Source of the DNA: a virus
IMG/VR virus record: IMGVR_UViG_3300028800_000328
Coordinates: 1 to 22,342 of that record
Length of the DNA stretch: 22,342 nucleotides
Strand: one strand, 5' to 3'
Of the stretch, positions 1-6,578 are shown one piece after another (positions within the stretch are counted from its first letter, which is position 1; every line of letters starts with the position of its first letter). Under the pieces are notes generated by a model, which was given only the letters and a program-made list of their open reading frames with translations, did not search any database and had not been told where the DNA came from. A program made the translations under genes and the position numbers.

Positions 1-1005
1 AAGCTTGGTTCTCTCAAGAAGCTCACCAAGGCCGAGAAGCAGCAGCGCCTAGCAACGATCCTCGCTGACAAGGCAAGCGGTATGCATCGCCTTGGCCAGG
101 GAATGATCGGCCCGATCCAGATCCGTATTCGATATGAAGGCATGGTTCGGAACGTCCTCCTAGAGGACACCCTAGAGCGCGGCCCGCTCATGCCGTACGA
201 CATCCTGGACGATCTTGGCCAGGCGTACATCCTCAACCAGACCGACGCCGAAGTCAAGGTACAGGTCTTCGAAGGCAAGCAGGCCTTCCCGTTCCTCTTC
301 CGCATCGCCTCGTTCCCACGAGTCCGAAAGGAAGACCTCTACTACCTCCGCGTCAACGCGGTAGAGTACGCGCAGGACGAGTCCCGTCAGGCAATCCAGA
401 AGCAGGAAGACTACAAGCTCATCCTTCTTCTTGAGACGGCGATCACCGACTACGGCGCAGCAGGTCAGGTTCCGGTCGGCGGTATTCAGACCGGTATCTC
501 GGCAGGCCCGTCCGGGCACACCAACGAGAAGACAGTCCTCATCGGAGCTAACAACCCGACTGAGCCGACCGACTTCTACTCGGCAGTGTCGATGGTCGAG
601 ATCGAGCAGCTAGAAGCTTCTCGCGTCCTCATCCACCCGCAGGATCTCCGAGACCTCTACACCTGGGACATCAACGTCACCGGTTGGACGTTCAAGGATA
701 AGGTCTTCGCTGGTGAGAAGATCACCCAGTTCGGTGAGTTCCAGGTTCAGAAGTCGGTCATCGTGCCGCAGGGCGAGATCTTCCTCGCCGCTGACCCAGA
801 GTTCGTCGGAGTCTTCCCCGTCATGTACTCGCTAGATGTCGAGGAGAACCACCTTGTCGAGCAGTTCTACAAGGGCTGGGTCATGGACGAACTGATCGGA
901 ATGCTCATCCTCAACGCTCGCGGTCTTGCTCGCGTCATGAAGCAGGATTCGTACGCAGCGTCGGGTGTCATCACCAACATCGCGAATCGTGGTCTGTACG
1001 CCTAA
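1..1005 (+). CDS. Major capsid protein, probable (5' truncated)
   Basis: The frame is open from base 1, so the gene begins upstream; 334 residues are visible and the ATG at 82 is internal, since the preceding 27 codons (Lys/Gln-rich) read as protein. The fold looks like a large alpha/beta capsid subunit of the HK97 type, with a central stretch (DILDDLGQAYILNQ, then KVQVFEGKQAFPF) and a C-terminal part with long beta segments (GEFQVQKSVIVPQGE). It would form the shell of the head. Support comes from its length, its composition, the strong terminator right after it and its place upstream of the neck and tail genes. I cannot name the family by a catalytic motif because capsid proteins have none, so another abundant head protein remains possible. 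The last residues end in GLYA before the TAA stop. Confidence 0.72.
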   Translation, partial: KLGSLKKLTKAEKQQRLATILADKASGMHRLGQGMIGPIQIRIRYEGMVRNVLLEDTLERGPLMPYDILDDLGQAYILNQTDAEVKVQVFEGKQAFPFLFRIASFPRVRKEDLYYLRVNAVEYAQDESRQAIQKQEDYKLILLLETAITDYGAAGQVPVGGIQTGISAGPSGHTNEKTVLIGANNPTEPTDFYSAVSMVEIEQLEASRVLIHPQDLRDLYTWDINVTGWTFKDKVFAGEKITQFGEFQVQKSVIVPQGEIFLAADPEFVGVFPVMYSLDVEENHLVEQFYKGWVMDELIGMLILNARGLARVMKQDSYAASGVITNIANRGLYA

Positions 1006-1032
1006 CCGATTCGCCCTTCAACAGGCACTTGA

Positions 1033-1060
1033 GAAGCCCCGGCAACGGGGCTTTTCTTTT
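1033..1060 (+). terminator. Rho-independent terminator after capsid gene
   Basis: An 8 bp GC-rich stem (AAGCCCCG at 1034-1041 with CGGGGCTT at 1046-1053) closes a GCAA tetraloop and is followed by TTCTTTT. It lies 28 bases past the capsid stop codon, where it would let the capsid mRNA accumulate separately from downstream genes. Confidence 0.9.
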
Positions 1061-1061
1061 G

Positions 1062-1098
1062 CTTGCCAGATTTGGCAAGTATCTACTTTTTGGCAAAT
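1062..1098. promoter_or_regulatory. Dyad plus extra half-site, operator-like
   Basis: CTTGCCA (1062-1068) and TGGCAAG (1073-1079) form a perfect 7 bp inverted repeat with a GATT spacer. The half-site TTTGGCAA occurs again at 1089-1096, 18 bases on from its first copy at 1071-1078. The arrangement resembles a repressor or activator binding region between the capsid terminator and the next gene. It could also act as a second weak hairpin, since a T-run follows at 1087-1091. No convincing -35/-10 pair was found here. Confidence 0.4.
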
Positions 1099-1115
1099 AG
1101 TCCGATGAATCTAGA

Positions 1116-1385
1116 GTGAAGTACAGAGTCTTGAAAGACCATGGAGTGCTCATGCCCTGGCGGACGATCAGAGCGGCCAAGAAGGCCGGTGTCCCCCTCT
1201 CTCTAGCATGTGCCCTGCTGGTCACAGGAGCGCCCTGGAGGCAACGGCAGCGGATTCTTGGTCTATCCCTCGTTGGCGGACTGATCGAAGCTAAGAATGT
1301 CCAGGGGGCGGCTAGAGAGATCTCCCAGGATCCCCAAGGATTGCTTGAGACAATGGCCTACTTCAAGAGACTCGGCATCGACTAG
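1116..1385 (+). CDS. Small protein of unknown function, lysin-like N-terminal helix
   Basis: This 89-residue reading frame starts with GTG at 1116; an in-frame ATG at 1152 (residue 13, MPWRTIRAAKK) is an equally good start, and neither has a clear Shine-Dalgarno sequence. Residues about 20-35 (AAKKAGVPLSLACALL) resemble the helix that precedes the catalytic Glu in endolysin and transglycosylase domains of actinophages. However, no Glu follows where it would be expected, and the rest (TGAPWRQRQRILG, then a helical C-terminus ending FKRLGID) does not continue that fold. It may be a remnant or a small independent protein. It sits between the capsid terminator and a gene with a strong ribosome binding site. 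I do not recognise a function. Confidence 0.55.
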   Translation: MKYRVLKDHGVLMPWRTIRAAKKAGVPLSLACALLVTGAPWRQRQRILGLSLVGGLIEAKNVQGAAREISQDPQGLLETMAYFKRLGID

Positions 1386-1406
1386 ATAAGTGGTACACAC
1401 CACGGC

Positions 1407-1424
1407 CTCCCGCATATGCGGGAG
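1407..1424. repeat. Perfect 18 bp palindrome in leader of the next gene
   Basis: CTCCCGCATATGCGGGAG reads the same on both strands. As RNA it would fold into a 7 bp stem with an ATAT loop, 14 bases upstream of the Shine-Dalgarno of the gene at 1453. No T-run follows, so it is not a standard terminator. It could be an mRNA-stabilising or processing hairpin, or a dimeric protein binding site. Confidence 0.6.
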
Positions 1425-1452
1425 ATGACATAGATCCAAGGAGGATCGAACT

Positions 1453-2160
1453 ATGGCAACCCCACGTAAGGCAACCACCAAGAGCACCACCACCAAGCCC
1501 CGAACACGCAAGCCCGCTACGCGCAAGCCTGTTACTCGGAAGCCCGCCGTCAAGGCAGTGGCACCGGTAGTAGAGGAGACAGAGGTCGAAGAAGCGCCTC
1601 TTCCGCGTCGGGCACGACCCAAGGTCACAGGCGCAACGATCCGCAACCTTCGCGGCGCAGTCGTCCATCTCCGCCTCTTCTCGAACAATCCCGAGAAGCC
1701 CTACCGCATTGCTCTTGAGCCTCGCGGCACCAACGGCGACACCTGGACGATTCCTCACGACCTCACCGATGACCCGACCTTCCTCAAGGCCATCGATGTC
1801 CTCGTAGAGGTCATCACCCCGGCCGAGGAGCGAGCGTTGAAGCTCGACTACACTCCAGGCGGTTACCAGGGTCGCACAGACGCACCTCGCGTTGAGCGCC
1901 CCGAGGACACCACCATCATGGTGGCGGACAACTACGACGGTAAGGCTCGTCAGGTTCCGACTGATCGTGGGATCGCCCGCAAGCAAAACCTGCGGAACGA
2001 TCCGAACGAGAACGTCGGCCAGCAGTTCGCTGACCTGCCAGGTACCGACCAGGCTCTGCATGCAGCACTTCGAGCAGGACAGTCGGCACTTCCACCCGAA
2101 GCAACCTTTGACCGTGGTCGAGTTCAGATCGAGCGCGTCAGAGGCGACCGCAACATTTAG
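1453..2160 (+). CDS. Virion-associated protein with basic Thr-Arg-Lys-Pro N-terminal tail, unassigned
   Basis: A 235-residue protein with a strong ribosome binding site (AAGGAGG at 1438-1444, 8 bases before ATG), suggesting high expression. Residues 1-36 are low-complexity and very basic, with three tandem TRKPA/TRKPV-like units (about 17-31) reminiscent of linker-histone tails; an acidic patch follows at 40-48. Residues about 58-130 look like a compact beta domain (TIRNLRGAVVHLRLFS, then a stretch ending in EVITPAEE). The C-terminal third is charged and probably extended. Its position straight after the capsid region and its strong translation signal suggest a head component, for example a decoration or internal DNA-contacting protein. 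That role is an inference; I do not recognise the family. Confidence 0.75.
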   Translation: MATPRKATTKSTTTKPRTRKPATRKPVTRKPAVKAVAPVVEETEVEEAPLPRRARPKVTGATIRNLRGAVVHLRLFSNNPEKPYRIALEPRGTNGDTWTIPHDLTDDPTFLKAIDVLVEVITPAEERALKLDYTPGGYQGRTDAPRVERPEDTTIMVADNYDGKARQVPTDRGIARKQNLRNDPNENVGQQFADLPGTDQALHAALRAGQSALPPEATFDRGRVQIERVRGDRNI

Positions 2161-2162
2161 CC

Positions 2163-2633
2163 ATGTTCTCGCTAAAGAAGTGGTTCCGACCTGATCCGGT
2201 TGTGTTCAGCCCTGAGCCGGTCGTTGATCCGATTGAACCAGACAACCCTGAGTTCTTGTTCTTCGTGCCTGCAAGCTGGGAGGAGATCGAGGCAAACACA
2301 ATCCGGCCAGATCGATTGGCACATGCATCTACAGATACCACCTGGCATCCGACATCAGAAGATCTGGTCGAGGGTCGCGAGTTCGAGAAGCAATATGAAC
2401 CTCGCCCATACGAGCGCGTCCTTCCAAAAGGAGCGCTCTACATCCCTCGCAAGCTCACTAAGAATGAGTATGAACTGCACCGCCTCGGTATTCAGTTGAG
2501 ACGGTTGGGTCTAGATGCAAAAGTCCCTAAGGCTGTTCTGACAAAGCTCAAGGACTACGAGAAAGGGCCGCGTCGAGTAACACTAGACGCAAACGGCAAG
2601 AAGAAGGAAGTCAAAGGAACGGCCCTCAGTTGA
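2163..2633 (+). CDS. Hypothetical protein, 156 aa
   Basis: Starts with ATG two bases after the previous stop and is probably translationally coupled to it; no strong Shine-Dalgarno is visible. The N-terminus (MFSLKKWFRPDPVVFSPEP) has a short amphipathic head followed by a Pro/Glu-rich stretch to about residue 50. The middle is polar, and the C-terminal half is helical and basic (KLTKNEYELHRLGIQLRRLG, then a Lys-rich tail). There is no signal peptide, membrane segment or known motif. Base composition is slightly less GC-rich than the capsid gene. Its last codons lie inside the terminator hairpin that follows. Function unknown; the setting suggests a head-proximal or accessory protein. Confidence 0.7.
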   Translation: MFSLKKWFRPDPVVFSPEPVVDPIEPDNPEFLFFVPASWEEIEANTIRPDRLAHASTDTTWHPTSEDLVEGREFEKQYEPRPYERVLPKGALYIPRKLTKNEYELHRLGIQLRRLGLDAKVPKAVLTKLKDYEKGPRRVTLDANGKKKEVKGTALS

Positions 2634-2647
2634 GGGCCGTTTCTCTA
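2618..2647. terminator. Bidirectional terminator between convergent genes
   Basis: AACGGCCCTC (2618-2627) pairs with GAGGGCCGTT (2632-2641), a 10 bp stem with an AGTT loop. It is followed on the plus strand by TCTCTATT and on the minus strand by TTCCTTT. It serves both the plus-strand gene ending at 2633, whose stop codon is in the hairpin, and the minus-strand gene ending at 2645. Confidence 0.88.
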
Positions 2648-3028
2648 TTCCACTCCGCAGTTCCTAGCTGAGTAGTACCACTGATTGCCGCCGAATCTGT
2701 TGCCATTGTTCATCCAGATTAGGTAGCCGATTTGGTACTGCTGCCACGGCGTAGCATCAGCAGGATCTGACGGATAGTTCTTCGTGATGTCAGGGTACTT
2801 CATCAGCATCGTGTTCCAGGTGCCGATGTCAATCTGGAGTCCACCATGGTCAGTGGACGGGGCGCCAGTCCAAGTCGTAGTCTTGTGCCAATCGACCGAC
2901 TCATGTCGATGAATGCAATGTGCTTCGTTCATCCAAGCTCTCGTAGGTTTGAGAGCGTTGCTTGCGTGTGCTGTCCCAGCAAATGTGATGGCTAGGATCA
3001 TCATCGTGATTGTGAGTAGGTGTCTCAT
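2645..3028 (-). CDS. Secreted lysozyme-like / transglycosylase-like enzyme
   Basis: A 127-residue protein read leftward. I chose the start at 3028 because it places a classical signal peptide at the N-terminus (MRHLLTITMMILAITFAG, cleavage after AHA at 20-22); the open frame reaches 3136 but would bury it. The mature part has a single small domain: CIHRHES with candidate catalytic Glu43, GGLQIDIGTW at 62-71 (the GGLQ..TW motif of Rpf and transglycosylase-like domains), and Cys38 and Cys124 likely forming a disulfide. It should cleave peptidoglycan outside the membrane. Orientation opposite to all neighbours and a terminator of its own mark it as an independently transcribed accessory gene (moron). 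A 13 bp dyad (CGAGT-GAA-ACTCG, 3037-3049) lies just upstream of the start. It could be the endolysin, a release helper or a host-altering factor. Confidence 0.8.
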   Translation of the reverse strand: MRHLLTITMMILAITFAGTAHASNALKPTRAWMNEAHCIHRHESVDWHKTTTWTGAPSTDHGGLQIDIGTWNTMLMKYPDITKNYPSDPADATPWQQYQIGYLIWMNNGNRFGGNQWYYSARNCGVE

Positions 3029-3114
3029 AACGTCCGCGAGTGAAACTCGACTGACAAACTCCAGACTTTCTCGCGGGGGCCTAGTGGCCAACTCCTTCCG
3101 TGGACTCAATGGAA

Positions 3115-3133
3115 AGACGGCTCTGCGCCGTCT
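3115..3133. repeat. Hairpin upstream of the reverse-strand lysozyme gene
   Basis: AGACGGC (3115-3121) pairs with GCCGTCT (3127-3133) around a TCTGC loop. On the minus strand it is followed by TTTCC, a weak terminator context that could limit leftward read-through into the lysozyme gene. A -10-like TATAAG sits just upstream on the minus strand (3146-3141) but I find no matching -35. Confidence 0.45.
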
Positions 3134-3136
3134 CAT

Positions 3137-3287
3137 GCATCTTATAGGTCGGAGGGGGAGGAAACTAGGCCCTCAGAAACCCGCACCAGCAGGGCCATAA
3201 CTGATGCAGAGACCAACTTCCGGGGCTTTGGGTCGCGAGCGACCCGTGCAGCGGCTAGGAAGGGCCAAGGCCCTGAAGGAACACTAG
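3137..3287 (+). promoter_or_regulatory. Leader of the neck operon with two tandem hairpins
   Basis: No plus-strand gene covers 2634-3287; the last 150 bases form the leader of the gene at 3288. Two perfect inverted repeats are present: GGGTCGC-GA-GCGACCC (3230-3245) and AGGGCC-AA-GGCCCT (3261-3274). The second ends directly before the Shine-Dalgarno GAAGGA (3275-3280). Neither is followed by a T-run. They may tune translation or protect the 5' end of the mRNA. A plus-strand promoter is expected in this gap because a terminator precedes it, but none with good consensus was found. Confidence 0.5.
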
Positions 3288-4184
3288 ATGCCATACGGTT
3301 ACGAACAGCAGCCACGCACGATGATCGGCAACACGGCGCCCTTGACGGCGACGTTGTACGCGCTGGATGACGAGACGCTAGTTCCGCAAGGCAACATCTC
3401 CAGCGTTCACTTCACCGTTGTCACCCCTTCGGATGATCCTAGCACCCCGACAGTCAACAACGTTGCTGGCACTGTTGCCGCCGATGGCGTAGGCCAATAC
3501 GTTGTGCCGACGACCGTCAACACACAGGCTGGCGACTACAAGGCTATCGCCACCTTTGCCTACGACGATCCCGGTGGCCTAACAGGACTTACGAAGTCAA
3601 TCCCCGTGGACTACAAGGTCGATGATCCATTCGTGCGCGCAGGGATTTCACCGGCCTCCGCAGCCGTTAGCCAGGCCTGGATGTTCCTCGAAGACTGCTT
3701 CGACTCTGAGTTCGGTGGCCCTTGGCTCCGAGACATGACCAAGGCTGTCTTCGATGAAACGAAGCTCCGTGGTCTGATCCCTCAGACTCTCCTCACCATC
3801 AACGCACAGATGCCGACCACGAACTACACTGAGGCAAGCTTCCCATATGTTTCGGGCATGACTTCTTCGGGTGCCACTGAAGGAAGTGACGGTCAGGCCC
3901 TCTTCGCATTGGGTCTTCTCTGCCAGGCCGAGCGACAGTTGATGCGAGCCTATGTCGAGCAGCCTGTCCTCAACGGCTCTCCAGTTGCCTACGAAGACCG
4001 CACGCGCTACCAAGCTTCTTGGCAGGCCATGTACGCCATTGACAACAAGGAGTTCATGCACTGGCTCAACCGTTGGAAGCTTACTCAGTACGACCTCTCT
4101 TCCGGCTCGCTACTCATCGCCTCGAAGGCAGGCCGAATGTTGCCTGGCCCGATGCGGTCGCGCAATGTCGGTCGCGGTTTTTGA
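3288..4184 (+). CDS. Putative neck/head-tail connector protein with N-terminal Ig-like domain
   Basis: 298 residues, ATG with Shine-Dalgarno GAAGGA 7 bases upstream. Residues about 10-112 form a beta-rich Ig-like domain (TATLYALDD, VHFTVVTPSDDP, a GQYVVP turn and DYKAIATFAYDD), of the kind seen in many virion proteins. Residues about 120-298 are mainly helical (SQAWMFLEDCFDSEFGGPW, ALGLLCQAERQLMRAYVEQ, RYQASWQAMYAIDNKEFMHWL) and end in a basic tail. It is first in the block between head and sheath genes, which is where adaptor and head-completion proteins usually lie. The assignment rests on position and fold impression, not on a recognised motif. Its final 20 bases overlap the start of the HNH gene. 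Confidence 0.7.
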   Translation: MPYGYEQQPRTMIGNTAPLTATLYALDDETLVPQGNISSVHFTVVTPSDDPSTPTVNNVAGTVAADGVGQYVVPTTVNTQAGDYKAIATFAYDDPGGLTGLTKSIPVDYKVDDPFVRAGISPASAAVSQAWMFLEDCFDSEFGGPWLRDMTKAVFDETKLRGLIPQTLLTINAQMPTTNYTEASFPYVSGMTSSGATEGSDGQALFALGLLCQAERQLMRAYVEQPVLNGSPVAYEDRTRYQASWQAMYAIDNKEFMHWLNRWKLTQYDLSSGSLLIASKAGRMLPGPMRSRNVGRGF

Positions 4185-4647
4185 TAACCGCTACGTGGTT
4201 TCTAATCACGTCGTACACCTAAGAAATGTGGACAAGATCTGTATCGATTGTGATAAGTCTCTAGACATCACTAGCTTCTACAAGCTCCAGGGAAATAAGG
4301 ACGGATACAACGTTCGCTGCAAGGCGTGTTACAAGATTAAGTACCCGTCTCAGACAATCGACAAAGTTCTCCAACGCACATATCAAACTCGCTTGCGCAA
4401 TCGTAAGTATCTTTGGACGTATCTACTCAGTCACCCCTGCGTAGACTGTGGCGAGTCTGACCCCATTGTCCTTGAGTTCGACCACGTAAGAGGCGAGAAG
4501 CATTCGGATGTAGGGAAGATGGCACACAACACGCGCTCGCTCAAATCTATCCAGACAGAGATCGACAAGTGCGATGTTCTTTGTGCAAACTGTCATCGCC
4601 GTCGCACAGCGCGATCTCAACAGTGGGACAAGGCGGTAGCATTCTAA
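4165..4647 (+). CDS. HNH homing endonuclease, free-standing
   Basis: 160 residues from ATG at 4165; GTG at 4195 or 4228 are possible later starts, and no start has a good Shine-Dalgarno. The N-terminal part has a zinc-binding module with Cys26/Cys29 and Cys52/Cys55 (ICIDC, then FYKLQGNKDGYNVRCKAC). The C-terminal part is a complete HNH nuclease: Cys92/Cys95 (PCVDC), the first active-site pair Asp106-His107 (LEFDH), then LCANCHRRRT with Asn142 and His144 and zinc ligands Cys140/Cys143. It would nick or cut a specific phage DNA target and spread its own gene. It is inserted between two neck genes and its codons look more AT-rich than its neighbours, consistent with recent acquisition. All key residues are present, so it is probably active. 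Confidence 0.9.
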   Translation: MSVAVFDNRYVVSNHVVHLRNVDKICIDCDKSLDITSFYKLQGNKDGYNVRCKACYKIKYPSQTIDKVLQRTYQTRLRNRKYLWTYLLSHPCVDCGESDPIVLEFDHVRGEKHSDVGKMAHNTRSLKSIQTEIDKCDVLCANCHRRRTARSQQWDKAVAF

Positions 4648-5361
4648 GTGCCCTACAATAAGCTCAATAGGAACTACGGGCCGCCCAATACTCCACAGGA
4701 TGTGCGGCGTCGGCGTCAGTCGATCATGGACGCGATCCTCCGTGTCGGCCAGCCCGTCTTCCATCGTCACGTCTATGGACTCCAGGACGTAGACTCCAGT
4801 GTGGCCAAGAAGTGCCCGGCTTGTTGGGACGAGGCCTACAGTCAGACCCGCTTCGACTGCCCCGTGTGCTATGGTCAAGGGTTCGTTTCAGTAGAGAACA
4901 ACCCCGACACGATCTGGATTACTCAAGCAGGCCTGCTTATTGAGCAGTCTTCTCCTGACTCTGGCTGGATCCGCGCCCCACGCTACGGCGGCTTCGGCAA
5001 GCCCACCTTGACCTACGTCATTCAGCCCGACATTGCTGTCGATGTCTTCCGACTCAACGATATCGGCGCGCTCGTGCAGCAGTATGACTCAAAGGCATTT
5101 GCTCCGTGGAACCCCACGATGGGCGACAACGACATCCTCATCGATGTCGATCTCTGGAACGGAGATGACTTCACGAATCAAGGCGAGTACGACCGCTTCT
5201 CGATCAAGATGGCTGAGCAGATGACGGTGCGCGGCCAAGGCAAGAACAACCATGGCTCCAAGCTCGGCCAGCCCTTCCTCTTTGGGCAGACCTTCGAGAT
5301 GACTAAGGTGCCCCTTCACAACGTTCTCAACAACGTACCGGCTGATGAAATCTGGTACTAG
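4648..5361 (+). CDS. Putative head-tail joining protein with zinc ribbon
   Basis: 237 residues from GTG immediately after the HNH stop codon; AAGGCGG about 12 bases upstream may serve as ribosome binding site. Residues 1-50 are basic and helical (QDVRRRRQSIMDAILRVGQP). A four-cysteine zinc knuckle follows (Cys56, Cys59, Cys71, Cys74 in CPACWDEAYSQTRFDCPVC) and leads into YGQGFVSVENN. The rest is beta-rich (LLIEQSSPDSGW; DNDILIDVDLWNGDDF). Proteins with a short Cys-x2-Cys ribbon in this position between connector and tail terminator are common in actinophage structural clusters. A neck or head-closure role fits, but the family is not recognised. The 3' end overlaps the next gene by 17 bases. 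Confidence 0.72.
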   Translation: MPYNKLNRNYGPPNTPQDVRRRRQSIMDAILRVGQPVFHRHVYGLQDVDSSVAKKCPACWDEAYSQTRFDCPVCYGQGFVSVENNPDTIWITQAGLLIEQSSPDSGWIRAPRYGGFGKPTLTYVIQPDIAVDVFRLNDIGALVQQYDSKAFAPWNPTMGDNDILIDVDLWNGDDFTNQGEYDRFSIKMAEQMTVRGQGKNNHGSKLGQPFLFGQTFEMTKVPLHNVLNNVPADEIWY

Positions 5362-5737
5362 CCCGGAGCTAACTCGCAGCACGAAGAGGCTCATGACATT
5401 GGCAGTTCGCATGGCCAATCAGCAGATGCGAGTTCAGATCCTTCCGCAGTTGTCATACACGAATAAGCACGTCGAGCGGTCGTGGAATCCCTTGATGTCA
5501 GATTCGGCAAACCTTACCGAACTCAGCATGCGACTACGCATGCCAGATGACCTTGTAATCCAGCTACTGCAAAATGGCTCGCTAATGAGCCAAGTTGACG
5601 AGATCATCGATGACGCAATCTTCGATGCGCTCAACAGAAATGTCGAGATCGAGAACACGTCCTTCGTAGCGGCTGTTCTCCGCGACCTAGTAAGTGAGGA
5701 CTCAGAGTGGCAAACGGAATCAGAACAACCGATCTAA
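5345..5737 (+). CDS. Small neck/head-completion protein, unassigned
   Basis: 130 residues from ATG at 5345, overlapping the previous gene. A second in-frame ATG at 5392 (residue 17, MTLAVRMANQQMRV) follows AGAGG and is a plausible real start. The protein is mostly helical: residues about 55-100 (LTELSMRLRMPDDLVIQLLQ, then DEIIDDAIFDALN) form an amphipathic helical bundle. The C-terminus is acidic (DLVSEDSEWQTESEQPI). No signal peptide or membrane segment is visible. Tight overlaps on both sides (17 and 31 bases) show it is part of the neck operon. The function is not identified. Confidence 0.68.
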   Translation: MKSGTSPELTRSTKRLMTLAVRMANQQMRVQILPQLSYTNKHVERSWNPLMSDSANLTELSMRLRMPDDLVIQLLQNGSLMSQVDEIIDDAIFDALNRNVEIENTSFVAAVLRDLVSEDSEWQTESEQPI

Positions 5738-6522
5738 ACGTTTCGTCGTATAGGCGCCTAGTCGTACGGTCGATCATCCCTGCGCTCGCGTCGGTCTTCA
5801 ACGCCTACACCGAAGAGCGGCAGCTAGCTGGCCTACAGATCACCAACCAGTACCCCAAGAAGGAGCAGGACTATCCCTGTGTTGTTGTGGAGTTCCATGG
5901 AGGATCGGTACAACGCGCTGGTGTCGGCCACGTCGAGATCTTTCAAGACGAGACTGGTGTCGTACGCAAGTGGCTCCACAACCTCTTCCGTGGGAGTCTC
6001 AACCTTCATTGCTACGCGCTCTCATCCCTCGACCAGGACATCTTGGCCGATGCAGTGATGGACATCCTCACCATGGGTACGATCTACGGTGACCCCAACG
6101 ACCTCTTCTGGAAGGCGATCTACGGTGACCCTAACAGCACGACCGTGCTCTTCCTGCTTTCGCAGTTGATGCTGAACCTCGATGAGATCTCTGACTCGGG
6201 TGTGTCAGTAGCGGTGCCATCATGGCGCGCCGAGGATCAACTCATCTATTCGTCTGTGCTATCATTGGAATGCAACGGCGCGTACTACAACACCGTCCCC
6301 GACATCACCTACGATTACATCACAGGTGTCACCCCGTCGACATATCCTGAAGGCGATGTCACGATCACGCTGCCGCTGGCCAATAGCCATGGCCCGATCA
6401 CCAACCCGCGTCAGTTCTACGACGACAACGAGCAGCAGGATCCGACAAAGCCCGCCGACCCGTTCCAGCCCAATACGCTCAAGGGCGTGGCCGTCATTTC
6501 CGGTGCCGAGTCTAAGAGCTAG
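5707..6522 (+). CDS. Putative tail terminator / tail completion protein
   Basis: 271 residues from GTG at 5707, with GAGG 8-9 bases upstream inside the previous gene. The N-terminal half (SYRRLVVRSIIPALASVFNAY, then DYPCVVVEFHGGSVQRAGVG) has the helix-plus-sheet pattern of tail completion proteins that cap the tube and sheath at the head-proximal end. Residues about 95-150 continue with beta strands and a helix (LNLHCYALSSLDQDILADAV). The last 60 residues are Pro/Asp-rich and probably extended. It lies directly upstream of the tail sheath, the usual place for a tail terminator. The assignment is by position and fold pattern. Fifty-six non-coding bases separate it from the sheath; they contain only the sheath ribosome binding site. 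Confidence 0.7.
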   Translation: MANGIRTTDLNVSSYRRLVVRSIIPALASVFNAYTEERQLAGLQITNQYPKKEQDYPCVVVEFHGGSVQRAGVGHVEIFQDETGVVRKWLHNLFRGSLNLHCYALSSLDQDILADAVMDILTMGTIYGDPNDLFWKAIYGDPNSTTVLFLLSQLMLNLDEISDSGVSVAVPSWRAEDQLIYSSVLSLECNGAYYNTVPDITYDYITGVTPSTYPEGDVTITLPLANSHGPITNPRQFYDDNEQQDPTKPADPFQPNTLKGVAVISGAESKS

Positions 6523-6578
6523 AAAACACTCGTGCGCGCTGTAGTAAGCAGTGAGATCCACGTCCCTGGAGAAAACCT

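Noticed and set aside
1063-1091. Promoter with -35 TTGCCA in the gap before 1116
   Set aside because: No acceptable -10 at a spacing of 16-18 bases; only operator-like dyads remain.
1200-1280. A frameshift in the gene at 1116 that would restore a lysin motif (SQERPGGNGSGF in another frame)
   Set aside because: The other frame stops at about 1280 while the original frame continues as a sensible helical sequence to 1385; a sequencing error or decay cannot be shown from this window.
1363-2061. Long minus-strand frame opposite the 235-residue gene
   Set aside because: Antisense to a gene with a strong Shine-Dalgarno; rich in Arg/Cys/Leu and without a start signal.
3029-3136. Longer start for the reverse-strand lysozyme
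   Set aside because: The extra 36 Arg-rich residues would bury an excellent signal peptide that starts at 3028.
3952-4164. Upstream extension of the HNH endonuclease frame
   Set aside because: It runs through the end of the connector-like gene and gives Ser/Thr-rich nonsense; the zinc module starts only after 4228.
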